This document shows, piece after piece, positions 1 to 13,218 of a stretch of 64,000 nt of DNA. Source of the DNA: Polytrichum commune (lineage: Eukaryota > Streptophyta > Polytrichopsida > Polytrichales > Polytrichaceae); the NCBI GenBank assembly GCA_950295325.1, contig OX485809.1, positions 34,164,001-34,228,000 of the forward strand, in the 5' to 3' direction. The first letter of the stretch is position 1. Each line of letters starts with the position of its first letter. The translations under genes and the position numbers were made by a program. The notes under the pieces are model-generated. The model was not told where the DNA came from, did not search any database, and saw nothing but the letters and a program-made list of their open reading frames with translations.

Positions 1-610
1 TTCCTCCGTGACCATAAGAGGAGAAGACAAATGATCTATTGGTCTGTTTGCATCATGGAATCCTCCAGATCAGTGATCGGGGAGATTTTTGGGCATACTA
101 ATCGGTTGAGATCCTAGTGTTTGCAAGTCCAACCGGTTACATGTTGACATCCTTCAGTTTTCCTTTATTAAATTGGGGTATGTTCTATGAATTCCTCTCA
201 AATGATCGATCATTTTCTTGCAGTCTTGAACTTCAACCAGTTATTTCTCAAACTCAACCGGTTCATCTGTAACCAACTTCCGCTTCTCCCCAATCATAGC
301 TCCAGATGCTGACGATATATAGAGGCGCACAGGGGTGTGTGGTTCGACCACAAGCTTTGTAACTTAGGGTTTATATTTTATGGCAGGAGATGCATTTTGA
401 CACCAAACTCTTTTGTGTGTTCACAACCTGTCCAAGACTGTTAGTCCAAATATCAATGCTCAAATTCAGTTAGGAATGACAAAACCAGTTACATTCCAGG
501 CTACATTAATGATTTACTATACACTTGAAGATTATGACACGTACCCAAGTCTGAACTCATAGAAGACTTCTTACCTCTAACCATAATTTTCTGACTGATT
601 GTACTAGTTA

Positions 611-1260
611 GGGCCGGTTTACACCATGGACCATGAAGTCAGACCATGGAAGATGGCCCTTTTCCATGGTCCGACTTGATGGTCCAACTTTCATGGTCCG
701 ATTTCCTTAAAATTCAAATTTACAAAGTCTTTGGGCCTCTCACTAGGTGTAAACCGAATGTGGACCGAGAGGAGTGACCATATACCAAAAAGTGAATGTG
801 TTGATTTTATTCCATGTATGCCCAAAAAGGGGAAGTTTTGAAAAGAAAAGAAAAAGTTTGACCATTTTCTTGTCTTCTCTTGTTTTCATTTTCTTTTCCC
901 CCAGAAAAATTTCATTTATAAATTATAATAACAGTATTTCTCTGCCATGGGCCCCTACCTTTTTGTATCAGAGCACCTCTTTTGCCTCTCCCATCACAAA
1001 ACTGGTTGGACCATGTCAGTGGATAATATAGGCCTTTAAAATGTGTCTTTTGGGGGACCTCGAACTCCATGATCACTCTGATATTTTTTCTTTGGTGTAA
1101 ACCGAAGTGGTCTTTAGACAAGTAGAATAGCCAATCAAACAATTTACAATGCCTTGGGACATGGTCCATGGTGTAAACCGAAGTGGTCCTCAGACAAGTG
1201 GAATAGCCAATCAAACAATTTACAATGCCTTGGGACATGGTCCATGGTGTAAACAACCCC
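611..1260. mobile_element. Tourist-like MITE (PIF/Harbinger type)
   Basis: The left end GGGCCGGTTTACACCATGG and the reverse complement of the right end, GGGGTTGTTTACACCATGG, match over the inner 14 bases and continue into GACCATG. TTA flanks both sides (608-610 and 1261-1263), the 3-bp target duplication typical of PIF/Harbinger. The interior has no transposase. Its right half holds a 76-bp tandem repeat starting at 1094 and 1170, each copy ending in a further copy of the terminal motif. It lies inside the 71-3762 inverted-repeat unit, so it inserted later. Confidence 0.6.
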
Positions 1261-2314
1261 TTAGGCTAAGTGATTTTGCTAACATGTATATTATTGATTG
1301 AATATAAGGGGGTACATTGTCAAATGTAATTCATCTAAACACTATGTCTAATAATGAATGCATGTCACCATGTCATTGGTTGTAGTAAATCATCCAGTAC
1401 CTATCTTGCCACTACCTCGGTTCAGTAGGTTGGACTTCTACTACAACATGTGGCACGGGCTCCTTGCATCCATTACCTAGTTCTTAATTCCACTGCCGAC
1501 CAAACATTGAGATCTCTTGACAATAAAAGAGTTGTAACGATGCACTGCACATCCATGCCTGAGCCTCATCATTGATGAATGATTCCATGTGCAAAATGTT
1601 GCTAATCTAGGTGCACCATTTATGGTATCAGTGTCACGTGTACATTAATTGCAAAGGGCCTAAACTAGATGCCTAATGGTCTCAAAGTGCTACTTCCGCT
1701 AATTGCCAATATGATGTTATTTGTCAACATAAATAACTATTTTAAGTGAAAGTTGATTACATTATGACATTTAGCGTAGCACATAGGGATACTTGAGATG
1801 GAAGTTTGTGTTTCAATATGCACGGAGAAGATATTATTGAGCGAATGATTGGCAAGTGTCATGTGTTTATGATTCAATGTGCAAGAGAAAAATATTCTTG
1901 AGCACACTAATACCAAGTGTCATGTGTGTACGATTTAGTATACAAGAGGAAGATATTCTTAAGCATACTAATGGCACATGTCATTTGTGTATAGTTTAGT
2001 CAACTTATAGACCATTGTGTAACATAGGCCTACACCTCCTAACGTCATTGAACATACTCATGCCAAGATGTTAGTAAGCGCACTTAAACACCAAGTGTCA
2101 TGAGGTGACACTAATGGCGAACTTGTTGATTAGTAGTGTATAACCTAGCATACGCCTCAAATAGGGTAAGTGACACTATTATGCATGTGACACTGAATAC
2201 CATAAACGGTGTAGAGATCACCTTCATGTGCCAGAAAAATTTGTAGCAAGCTAGTTTTTCTTACAAGAAATTGATCATTGTGTGCAGGCGGCAAATTAGC
2301 TAGGCCCTTCCTGA

Positions 2315-2508
2315 TTAAGTTTTCAGAGAACCTCAATACAGTGGGATCCAAGAAATCCTTACATTTACAAGGACTCGGCTTGTTCGACTTTCAAAGTAAA
2401 TGGCAGTTGTGGTTAAGTTTTCAGAGAACCTCAATACAGTGGGATCCAAGAAATCTTTACATTTACAAGGACTCAGCTTGTTTGACTTTCCAAAGTAAAT
2501 GGCAGTTG
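2315..2508. repeat. 98-bp tandem duplication, two copies
   Basis: The segment beginning TTAAGTTTTCAGAGAACC at 2315 recurs at 2413 with only a few differences, giving two 98-bp head-to-tail copies. No coding sense was recognised. Confidence 0.8.
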
Positions 2509-3762
2509 CGTTGTACGCTTGGGCCACTTGCTCATGAGTGCAAATGGAGCCAATGAGATTCTTGCTCCTCACATTTGAAGCTTGATTTCAGCAATCCAAG
2601 GCCTTTTGGTCCAATCTGCACGATGATGAATGCGCGTGATCCTCTGTTGCGGAAGTCTTCTGCAACTTGATGATGTGTCTGAGTTGCGGAGTGCAATTCT
2701 TTGAATGTTCTCGACATTCTTGTCCATCTTCTCCCTCATGTAACCAATTCATATTCTCGACATTTCTTGTCGACCATTTCCTTCGAGTAGAAAAATGCCT
2801 CATTCTCTGCCAACTTCCATGTTGTTGTGGAGTACTTCTTGACTCTCTTCCCCAATTCGGTGGAGCTAATGTCACCATTTTCAGCTTGAATCATTATCCT
2901 CATTCCAAAACCTTTGGTACCTCCGCTTCGGTTCCATATGGAACTGGAGTAACGAAGAAGTCCGAAAATGTCGTCTGTCTTGGATCCGCATGACCCGTGA
3001 GGTGGGAGGGAATTATTATCACATGCATGTGTGCCTTTCATTTATCCAACTTAAAAAGCCTTGAAACGGTATGCATCCTAGAAGATATTATTTTTACTTG
3101 ATTTGACACCAGAATTTGTTTTGAAGACCCACATTCATTTAGTACAAGTTATTTGTGATAAAATGGCCACAAACCTATAGGTGATTAAGTTTTTATGTTG
3201 GATGGATGAGAGGTATCCTCATATACGATAATTTTCTCCCTCCTGCGAGATGTAAGTATGTGTCCCAAAACTTGCTTGGGTTACATGATGACATGCTTAG
3301 CTTGCGTTGCTCGCTTCCAAAAATTTGAAGCTACGGTTAGTATTGGGACAAAATGACTCTCCATGTTGTGACATGTTTATAGAAGCTGAAGCCTTGTTGG
3401 CATGGTCATCAACCTCTCCTGAAGCTAAACTCACCAATTCGATCAAAAAAAATTTGACATCCATTTGAGGGCTTTGTCGTTTAATCCAACCACTGTTTCC
3501 TCGAGAGTAGGGTGCAATCTTGGAGAATTGTGGTCCAATGATCAGGGAGAACCAGCAGTTAGTTACAGATGAACCGGTTGAGTTTTGAGAAATAATTGGT
3601 TGAAGTTGGAGACTTCAGGAGAATTCCTGATCATTTTAGAGGATTCTGTGGAATATACCTCAAATTAATATAGAAATGTCGAACGATGTCAAATTGTATC
3701 CGGTTGGACTTGCAAACACTAGGATCGAAACCAATTATGCCCAAAAATCTCCCCAATCACTG

Positions 3763-6433
3763 TTGTGGTTTGTGGAGAAATGTGGAAAATTTCCACAGTA
3801 CACCATAGCTCTTCTATAACTTATGGTCCACAATTAGTTAGGTAGACATGTCTTGGATGGATATTTTTCTCTCTGCACCCACTTCTCATGGAATATGAGG
3901 GCCACTTCACGCACGAGCCAAGAGCCGTGACCATGAAATTGTGAGAGCCCAAAAGAAAGTGTCCAAAGGCCGTCCCAAGACATTTCCATAATCATGTAGT
4001 GTGGTCACATGCCCTCAAGTGTAGTGTAAAGTCTTATGTAACCAGACCCTCAACCAAATGCTATTTCAACGAATTTCTATTCATGCGGGTCCTCACACAT
4101 GATGAAATATAATAATTCAATGACTGAGAGATTTTGGAGTGCCATGGTCACCTCCAAGAGGTGGTTTTTGAAGATAGTCCAAGTGACCATGAAACGTGAT
4201 CTATTTGATGCCATGTAGGAATCCATGTAGACTTTACATCCATCTTGCATTCACTTACCCCGTTGGTCCCTCGAGCATAGTGTGAAGCGAACTTGGACTG
4301 GCTCCACTTTTTCCACTAATGAGAGTGCTTGAAGTGCAATGGGCATGGGCCATCAGTCTCGTGCGTGAAATGGCCCTGAAACGCGCAATTAATGTAGGTT
4401 GATTAGCAAATCAAGTTGCGTTTCAAAAAAGTTGGAGCTCGTATGAATATCTTATTCATTTATCAAACTGAAGATTCTTGTGCTCATTAAATTGCCACAT
4501 AAGTCCCTCCCAATCGTGTTGACTATTGAGTCTAGAATAGTTACCATGTTTTGAGCCTGTGTGGTAAATCTCTTTTGAACATGTGTCTTTGTGGTGCCAG
4601 TTCTTAGATCCACACATAACCTCATACCATTCAACATAGGTCTACATATTATTGTTGCGTTCAATTTAGGCATGTCTAGCTTAAGTCCTCAATGTAGCCT
4701 ACCAACAAACAAATCCACAAACTTTCCACATTGAGGAGCGTAATTATTGGCACATCAGTTCAGTGCAATACATTTCACAACACGATCCTATGAACATCAC
4801 ATTACTAAGCAATTGTAGGTTCTGGGAATACAACCATGTGATGTTGGGAGCTAAATTTGTATTTGAGTCTCCATGCGTGGGGTTTGTGCATCCATCCCAT
4901 GGTTATGTTCTCGAGACCCATAGAATGAGCGCACACTACTTAGTAATGTTTTGAAGCAGCTAATGTAAGCTTCAGCTTTTGATCTACAATTATTCTATGA
5001 TATCTTCCTCTTGGTATGCTTACTTAAGACCAACTCAAATCCCATGTGGAAAGTATTGTCTAGCATCCAAAAGTGCATACCAAGAAGCACCTCCTAGTAT
5101 GAGCTCCAATAATAGCACGAGCTTAAAAACAATCAAGCTCATCTTCAAGGTGGATTTCAAGTTTGACCAACAAAAAGCTCCAATGGGGCTCCTCATGCAA
5201 TACTAAAGGTTACTCACTTGACCCACATTGGGTCGTGACGCCTTTGAAGGTGAATAATAGTGGTTCGATGGCAAAGATCATATGTGTCATTTGCCATCAT
5301 GTCATTGGTGGGGTGGATAATGATGTGAGCATCTAGCGTGAGGCGGGGTCCACTTGCACCATTTGTACATTTGTCATGAAGGGGGTGGGATGTAGCATGC
5401 AATCTTGCTTTTAGAGACCGACAAAAGCCAATGGTAGAGTTTGCTTGCGGCTTCGTTAGTAGAGGCACCCTTATGCCTCCTCCCCACCTAACTTTACCAA
5501 ATAACCAAAGTCTTTCCTAAAACCCGGGTAAAGCTCCCTCGCTTACAGGGGAGGCATGTGGCTATCCCAATGCACCTACAAGAACTTGCTCCTGAGATTT
5601 TTGAGTAGGTTTTAGTTAAGTAGCTTTCACACATGTTCATGGTTTTATCTACCAAGCAATGACATGTTGGATAGTTTTTGTCCCATCCCCAAATGCCTTA
5701 CTACTCATCTATCTTACCATCGGTTATTGTAAATGGAGCTCCTTGTGCCCTTATAGCTAAGACTAGAAAGCAACCAATCACAAGGACGGGAGGCAACACT
5801 TTTAAAAGTCCTATATTCTTGCCTCATGCCTAGGTACTGATGGGAGGATCGGTGCATGGGTCACTTTTAAGCCATGCCACATCATTTGCCAACTAAGCTT
5901 GGCACTAGATAATGTCGATGGTGTGGAGGCCGTGTTTTTAGAACCAAGTTTTAGGCTTTGCTAAAGTCAGGTGGGGAGGGGGCATTATGTGTCCCTCTAC
6001 ATTTAGGAATGCCAAGGTCGGGTTGTTCAATAGGTATCAAATGTTTCTAGAATGTGTCTTCAAGCGTTTTTTGTCTCACAAATTGCATAAGAACTCAAAT
6101 ATCACTATTACATAAAGGAATGTAAGGAAGCATAAAAGGAATAAGCTTGGAGAGAAAATTAAGCTGCCTCTTTCCTGAGAGATAAACCAGGTATGAAGTG
6201 TATGATGTTCGAAGGTTTTTAGTTGGCCCAATTCGACAGCCTGACCTTGGAAATGACGATTCCAAAATTCAATCAAGCATTAATTGGCTAGGCGATTGTA
6301 TTTCAGTGAGTGAATGGAATTGACTGAAAATGCAAGTGAGCCACAATTGAAACCTAGGTGTAAGTTACATAATATGGAAGACAAAGTGGCGACTTTTCAA
6401 CAAAAGTGTCCAGCACACAAGTGAGACGACGTG
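3763..6433. other. AT-rich non-coding stretch
   Basis: No gene recognised. A short inverted pair, GGCCACTTCACGCACGAG near 3901 and its near complement near 4350-4375, may mark a decayed MITE. Short open frames here have neither splice-linked neighbours nor known motifs. Confidence 0.5.
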
Positions 6434-6820
6434 TCAAGAATTAGACGAGGTGTACGATTCGCATTCAAACTTGTGTCTAAATCCATTATTACACTCTAAC
6501 CTCCCTATGATCATGCAAGTGGCAACCAAAGTATGCAACGTAATATTACGGAGGTATGTAGTGTTAACATGGATGCACGATAATAGAGAATTAGTGTAGC
6601 ATTTGACATTACGAAATAACACAAAGTCAGCATTGCAATAATGACAATAATTACAGTGATGACAACATGATGCGTGTGAGTGCGTGGTTTCAATTCTTTG
6701 GTGGATTACTTTTAATGTCAAAACCCGTGATACACGGGAGGGAAATGTGATGACAAGGAGGGAGATTTACACTAAGAACATCCATACACTAGGGTTCCTA
6801 GATATCAAAGAAGGAGGGAC
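6434..6820. repeat. Dispersed repeat, copy 1 (inverted relative to 31400-31735)
   Basis: This segment and the one at 31400-31735 are diverged reverse complements. Shared landmarks on opposite strands are a 'caacatgatgc' block, a 'cacaaagtcagcattgcaat' block and a 'tgtcaaaacccgtgat' block, all in the same order. The open frames inside lack known motifs, so I treat them as chance frames in an old transposable-element fragment. Confidence 0.55.
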
Positions 6821-9775
6821 ATTAAGGAGGGCGATATTACAGAGGTTGGGGTGTATTACTTATTTATCTTTCAGCAAAAATTTGTGCACTCGTGACCAAG
6901 AATGTCTCGGGAGCAACAAAAAGCTCCCCTCAACCCATCAATGGCGTCGTCCAAAACACCGTCCAAGTTGGGCCACTTAATCCAATTGATCTCATGTCAA
7001 TCCTTGCTGTTGTGAATGTGCAAACATGCGATGATGCATGTAGAGAGTCCAAGATAGTTGTTGTAGGTAAAGGGTAAGATTGTTGTAAACCAAGGTAAAG
7101 GGTAAGATTGCATACTAGAAACCACAACGTTGAAGTAACAATCAAACTAAAGCAAGCATTCACAGCCACAACCAAGGAGAGAGCCAAAGGAGAAGCATTC
7201 ACAGCCATAGCCAAGGAGAGAACCAGAGGAGAGAGTGAAGCCTTTGAGGTGGAGGGACTAGCTAGGAACTCACGGGAACTCAAGGAACGCCAGGATAGGG
7301 ACTAGGAACGTGTGGAGAAGTGTCCACGGGAGTGGCCACATAATTAGGAGGAAGACATGCGGTAATACAACTTATGGTTATAGGGTAGGCAATGGCATTA
7401 ATGTGAAAAATCTTAATTATACAAGGAAAATAATGGAACATTAATGCCATCATTTTCAAGAAGACATTATGAGGATAACTTAGTCCATGATAATAGAGTA
7501 TAAAGAATATAAGAGTAGTGATTAGCATACAAGGGAATTTTATTGCCAACTCGATTTATTTTGATTGTGTCACCTCAATTATGTCTCAAGTGTCACGGTA
7601 TGCGGCGTCGGCGGCCGCACCTTATCTGTTGGATTTCATCCATTTAGATTTGGATGGATGAATCTTAGATGTGGAGAGGGAGGCTCCTAAGTGAGGAGGC
7701 TCCTCCTTGGCTTGGCATTCTTGCCAAGTGAGAAGGAAGAGAGTCAAACCCTTGCAAGAGCTCTAATTCTCTCTTCAAATGCACACAATGAGTCAAACTA
7801 TCTCTTACTCCACCACGGGAGAATTGTCGAGGTGTGTTGTTTATGTGTGACTTGCTATGTTTTAGTGTTGTTTGTTAGTGGTGGTTGGTACTCGAGCTGC
7901 AGTGACACACGATCGTTATTTACACGACACGAGGATTGGATTAATTCTCAAAAGAATACTTCCACATATGTAACCACCACATAGATATCATGGTTAGAAT
8001 TTAGAATATGAACATATGAGGAGCTTGACGTTTATAACCGTTTGAGAAGGTTCTCATCTACAAATATCATACAAAAGTTAATATCTAGGCAAAAGACGAT
8101 AGCAACCACATGAAGTATAGATTTAAGTCTAAAGTAAAAGACTATATATAGGATGATGTTTTTGGGAGAAACACCTCTTACCATAGCAACGAAGTTATCT
8201 TAAGACTGAGTGTCAAACAACATTTGAGTTTATCTTGTATCTCACCTCCTTCGAAGCATTTTTTTCAATAAAACATATAATTTCTTTATATTCAAGAAGT
8301 GTTAGTTTTCTCTCTCTCAATCCTTTGTGAGTTGTTGGATGTTGTGATACTTAAATGATTTGTCAATTGAGAGGAAAGTAGTCTCTTTTGAGCAAGCACT
8401 CAAAAAAAATGTAAGGGTGAAATTGAAGCAATCAAGACTTTGAAGAATTAATGGGACTTTGAGAAACAAAGTTATGTTGAATCAAACCTCAATTCTCATC
8501 AATGATTTGATAAATCTAAGATCAAGCCTATTCTTATTTTCGTAAAGAAATACTTATAATTGAACCCCTCAACCGGGAGTGTTGAAATTGATTATTATGA
8601 AACAATAGTTTGTGGTTTGTGAAAGTAACGACATACTCATATTTTTTTAATTACGTTACAAAGGAAATGTTTTTATGATGATATATGATTAAGTATAAGA
8701 AGTATTGTATTCATGATTATATCAATGTAGTTAAAGTTGTCACATACATTGTCAATACACTTAGAAGAATCATAATTGTATCTCAAGTAGTAGCATTTGA
8801 GCTAAAAGAAGAAAAACACAAGAACATGTAATTTCTACTTAAACCATTAACATATAGTGCTCACTACTACTATAACGTATAAAGAAAGTGATTGGGTATT
8901 ACACAAGCTAACATATTCTTATAACAACATCAAGAGTTGATTATGTGAATTAATACAAATATCTATATAAATGATTTGACAGAAATCTTAAAAGTGAATT
9001 AAGAGTTTGACCTTCTTCAGAAAACTTGATTAAGACCTCAAATAGTTATTTTTTCATCACTAATTAATAATAATGATTAAAATAACTTAGCAAAATATGA
9101 TTTGGATGAAACTTTAGGATATTCATACACCTTCAAGAATTTGCTATCTCTAATTGTTCTCACTATTAATGAGCCTTACATTGATAGTGAAGACGATTGA
9201 GATTGACATCTTTTAACTCCAAAGCAATCATATTCAAATCATAAGGAGAATGAGAGGTTAACATTTTAACAAAGGTTTTCGACCGAGCACATTAATGAGG
9301 CACGGTATTTCTCAAGCAATTATAAATTCATATGATGTTCCATCGTGAGTCTACCTAGCTTATTGCAAAAGAATGACCCACGGTGTTCATCAGTTGCTGA
9401 CAAATCTTCTTCACAAAAGCTAAGCAATGCGGATATCTAAGGAAATTAGGTTGGCTCCTAGGGGTGGACTCTTTATTTGAAACCTTAATGACATGCGTGG
9501 GTCAATATGAAATTAAACCCCCTATATATGAGAAGTTTATAAAGAAAAACAAATGTATACATACTAACGGCATGCTAGAAAATGGACTCGTGTATTTATA
9601 CTAAGGTTTTCAATTTAATGTGATAAATGCCTCCACTATGTATAGAAAATATAAAAGCATGAATTCAATAGGTCTTTCTTACATATAAAATCTACATTTA
9701 CTTTCCAATGAGAAAAATATTTAACATTATATTTTCATCCATAACATGTAACTCAATGATTGCATCAAACATGCA
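6821..9775. other. Non-coding stretch
   Basis: AT-rich, with a short internal duplication near 7155-7220 (two similar copies of a 'gcattcacagcca...aaggagaga' segment). No protein family, RNA gene or bounded element was recognised. Confidence 0.5.
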
Positions 9776-10095
9776 AGACAAGCCTCGCACAATAACTTAG
9801 CCACAATCCAGAGAGCAAACCTCAAAGGAGCTTAGAAGCACTTTAAGAGCCTCCAATTTGTAAATCCCTAAAACCCAAATGCCAATCCTAATAGAATGGA
9901 CATGGTAGTCATTGAGAACTATTATCATATGACAATAATGTATGAAAATGGAAATCAGACAAAACTAACACATCTATTGTCAAATTTTTGTCTAAATCTT
10001 AGGGGGCCCCTTCGTACATCTGACTTTATTTCAAATTCCTTAATAACCCTTTTAGATGTACACACTAGAGAAAAATAGTACCTCTCCCTTATGTA
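9776..10095 (+). repeat. Dispersed repeat, copy 1 (direct relative to 27783-28095)
   Basis: About 310 bases align in the same orientation with 27783-28095. Shared blocks include 'agccacaatc', 'tttgtaaatccct', 'catggtagtcattgag' and 'cacacactagagaaa' near the right edge. Both copies end near 'cctctcccttatgtaa'. No coding content. Probably fragments of one transposable-element family. Confidence 0.7.
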
Positions 10096-10604
10096 AACAT
10101 GCCACTTGGGCCAAAGGTCCATGTTGGTGGGAGGGTAAGGCTTGCAAATTCTAACTAATTTTAACTAAAACAATTTCTTTGACTTCAATATTGGTTAAGT
10201 ATTGCAACCAAAGTCCACGATTATGTATTATTGATTCCCGTGACCGAACAAAGAGATCATAATGTCAAAACTTGAAGATCAAGAACCAAATCATAATGCT
10301 ATAGATTGAAGAAAATAGGTGGCACTTTGCCTCTATAATGTTCTTTGCATTGCAAACATATATATAATCAAAGAATTTTTTTGAAGGTTGAGAATTAAAT
10401 TAGAGAATTTGAGGAAATCTTAAGACACTTCTCCAAAATGTACGTCCATTTCAGACACCAAAAGAGCATAGTTTGGGTCAAAACCCTAAATATTTGGATG
10501 TGCATATGCTTTCACTTGCAAAATCGAATAGGCAATCAAGTTTATGTCAAGCTCTTTGCTTCTACAAACCAACTATGAAAAGGAGGGCCCAATAGATACA
10601 AAAC

Positions 10605-10648
10605 TATATATTATTATTATTATTATTATTATATATAATAATAATAAC
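10605..10648. repeat. (ATT)n / (TA)n microsatellite
   Basis: A run of TAT/ATT triplets switches to TATA and then to ATA triplets. The tract is therefore self-complementary and could form a hairpin. Confidence 0.9.
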
Positions 10649-10719
10649 CTAGTCAAACACATAAGTAAATGGCAGTGGGCCTTAAAATTTGAAAACAAGG
10701 AACAAGGGCCTATGAAATA

Positions 10720-10877
10720 GTGATGTTTGCCACACTCTGTTGATTACTCCAAGTTGTCTTAAGAGCGTAAAACTTTGAAGTCGTGGGTTCAATTCACATA
10801 ATGAAAGTAACATTCACTTTTGATGGATGCTCAATTACGGTTTGCTTAACCAACCGAAACACCATCAAAAAAAAATT
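10720..10877 (+). mobile_element. Possible tRNA-derived SINE
   Basis: The core 'gtgggttcaattc' resembles an RNA polymerase III B box (GGTTCRANYC). An upstream 'gtcttaagagcgtaaaactttgaa' segment recalls a tRNA D-arm/anticodon region, and an A9 tract lies about 70 bases downstream. Target-site duplications were not identified, so this is weak. Confidence 0.25.
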
Positions 10878-11945
10878 GATAGCATTTTACAAAAATCCTC
10901 TCAAGTTACTCAACAACACTTATTTCTAAGACCTTAGCAAGGGTAGAGTGAGCTTGATTTGCATCCAAATAATCAAAGTTGCATAAGAAGTAATGATAGC
11001 CATAAATACAAAAATGAAGCATAAGAAAAAGATAGTTTATTGCATAGAGTATATATCCGCAATGCTACTGGCATTTCCTCCTTCTAAGGATCCAATACAG
11101 TGGATTTGAGGAAGGGCATCCAACTAAAATATAATAGCTTAAACATGGTCGACTTTGATATTTTATTATCATTTTTGACCTGCAAGGTATTGTTAGACTA
11201 TTGTATAAACTACATATACTTTGAAGTTGGTTTCAAACTTGCCACAATTGATCACATCTTTGCACATCCACGCAAGTGGAGATTGACCATGTTGTTTATA
11301 TCGTACCTCATGCTTGATGGATTGTCCAACATAAATCTTGCCTATGATCTTGGAAGAGCATGGAGAGAGAGTTTCACAATATGAAACACAAATGAAAGGA
11401 GTTAAAGCATTGAGTATTGAAAAGATGTAGAAATATGAACCTTGATATTGGGAAAACATGAAGAGAGAATTCCAAAATATGAATGTAAAACAATAACCAT
11501 CAAGAATATGTGAACATATAGTTCGACAACCATATGCAACATGGATGTGAATCATTGAAGTGGGAAGTTGGAAACTTACGTATATACATTTAAGTGAGGC
11601 ACCCATTTTTTGAACGAGCTTGGCTACTAGGTGTAGTGCTTTAGAAAGCAGTTGTGGTATTTGTGGGTTGCGCCATGGAAGTGGAAGGAGTATGAGCCCA
11701 AAATGAGTGCTCATATTTGTTTTATGTTTAGAATTTAATTAGAATTGCAATTGGAGTGTTATTGAAACAATCAAAAGTATAAAAAGAGTGAGGCTTGGTG
11801 TGGATTTATGTTTAGGCCTTAAGCCATTTTGTGTGGTGAATTAGAAGCTTAGTGACATTAGGGAGTGTTTTGATTAGAGGAGTAGTGCTTGATGAGGCAA
11901 GGGGAAGTGCCTTTGATTTAATTGTTTGAATCAGAACGTGTTCTT
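10878..11945. other. Non-coding stretch
   Basis: A 173-codon frame on the minus strand (11193-11714) and a 94-codon frame on the plus strand overlap here. Neither shows family motifs or splice context. No gene is claimed. Confidence 0.4.
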
Positions 11946-12336
11946 GTTGGTTTAGGGGTTGAAGGGTTAGCTGAGAGGATGAGGTCCTACTAAGGGGGAA
12001 AAGGTTAAGGGGTTGTGATTGGATGCCCTATCTCTCCTCTTCCTCCCTTATCCTCTCTTCTCCTTAAGTTCCCTCTCTTTATCTTTTCTTCTCTCTTCTT
12101 CAAAATCTTCCTCTCTCTCTCAATGCTCTATCTCTTTGTCTTTTCACTCTCACCCCTTCCCTCTCTTGTGTGTAGAGGTGTGTGTGTGGGTTGTGGGTGA
12201 TACCCAAAGGAGCGTTAGTCATTTGATTGTTAGTCTTTAGTTGTTTAGGCTTATAGTTTAATCTAGTTTGATTTAGTTTAGTTTGAATGGTGTTTATGGT
12301 TTTATGGTGGTTTAGCTAAGTTGAGTATTCACATGC

Positions 12337-12602
12337 AAGGCTTAGCCAACCCTTGGACTAAAACGGCAGTTGGGCCGAAGGCTTAGCCAACCCCTGGACG
12401 AGACTGTAGCTGGATTGAAGGCTCAGCCAGCCCCTGGACTAAACGGCAGCTGGGTCGAAGGCTTAGCCAACCCCTGGACGAGACTGCAGCTGGATTGAAG
12501 GCTTAGCCAGCCCCTGGACTAAACGGCAGCTGGGCCGAAGGCTTAGCCAACCCCTGGACGAGACTGCAGCTGGGTTGAAGGCTTAGCCAGCCACCGGACT
12601 GG
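12337..12602 (+). repeat. ~40-bp minisatellite, about 6.5 copies
   Basis: Units begin 'aaggcttagccaacccctgg' and alternate between a form ending 'gacgagactgcagctgg' and one ending 'gactaaacggcagctggg'. The real repeat is therefore a ~80-bp dimer. Confidence 0.85.
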
Positions 12603-13018
12603 GGTTGAGCAGTCCCGGTCACTGCAGCCGGTTGTTGGGTAGCAACCACAATAAGGAGTGGGAGCCATTTGAACTAGGGCTTAGGTAGGAGCTGGGTTAT
12701 GAGTTAAGGGGGGTAGCTAGGTAGAATTTAGGAAGTTAGCGGGGTTAGCATTAGAGTTACAATTAGGAACCCCTTAAGTTGGAGGTTGTTGACGTTAGGG
12801 AGTGAACTTGTGAGTGAATTTAGAAGTGACTTGCAATAGAGGAATGCTAAGATAGTGATAAGAGAGAGAAGTGTTTTTTAACACTTGTATCCTTATCATG
12901 GAATGAATTGATGTGCTAAAATTGATGTAAAGCACCAGGGTGAGTTGTGTGGTTCCCCACAAAGAGGACGGCCTTGGGTGACGATTGCGGATTAAGGCAT
13001 TAGAAATTTAATTGTCAC

Positions 13019-13198
13019 ATGGAGTCCACAAGCCATAGCCTCATGGAGGCTAAGATCACTAATGAGAAGGTCTTGGCTAATGTCAAGGTCTCAAGAGGGA
13101 TATCACTAAGGGCATGTGTAGCCAAGGCCGCGGGGTGGACCCTTGAGAAGGCCAATGCTCTACCAATTCAAGAGACTAACATCAATAAAACATCATGA
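13019..13198 (+). CDS. Short conserved open frame of unit R1
   Basis: ATG at 13019 opens a 59-codon frame. Its product aligns end to end with the one encoded at 26404 in R2. The block from ISLRACVAK to NALPIQE is identical and the N-terminal 28 residues are more variable. No domain is recognised. Conservation could mean selection, or simply that the two copies are not very old. It may be the start of a retroelement gag gene. No signal peptide or membrane segment is visible. Confidence 0.3.
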   Translation: MESTSHSLMEAKITNEKVLANVKVSRGISLRACVAKAAGWTLEKANALPIQETNINKTS

Positions 13199-13218
13199 TT
13201 CTAAGTAAGTTGGGAGTT

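Larger units (their letters stand above)
71..3762. mobile_element. Putative DNA element bounded by ~230-bp inverted repeats
   Basis: Bases 71-300 read almost as the reverse complement of 3538-3762. Shared blocks include GGGGAGATTTTTGGGCATA, CCTAGTGTTTGCAAGTCC and CAACCGGTTCATCTGTAA. The outer edges coincide at CAGTGAT. This fits long terminal inverted repeats of a DNA transposon or foldback element. No target-site duplication is visible immediately outside, and the interior holds no intact transposase. Stretches near 2590-3040 on the minus strand read open for about 100 codons but match no family I recognise. It could also be two independent copies of one repeat in opposite orientation. Confidence 0.4.
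11946..13218 (+). repeat. Tandem unit copy 1 (R1), left part, interrupted by the LINE
   Basis: R1 starts at 'taggggttgaagggttagc' and is collinear with R2 (25347-26717). Both share a pyrimidine-rich tract, a minisatellite block, an 'agagagaagtgttttt..aacacttgta' segment and a short open frame. R1 is cut by the LINE after 13218 and resumes at 25231-25346. R1's end abuts R2's start, so this was a head-to-tail ~1.38-kb duplication before the LINE inserted. The retroelement-like features (CT-rich leader, poly(A)-site-like AACACTTGTA region) suggest an LTR-related sequence, but this is not proven. Confidence 0.75.

Noticed and set aside
912-1256. 114-codon minus-strand frame with an internal repeated peptide
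   Set aside because: It lies entirely inside the Tourist-like MITE and its repetition is the 76-bp DNA repeat read in frame.
11193-11714. 173-codon open frame on the minus strand
   Set aside because: Low-complexity hydrophobic product, no recognisable motif, no splice partners, no homologous copy in the window.
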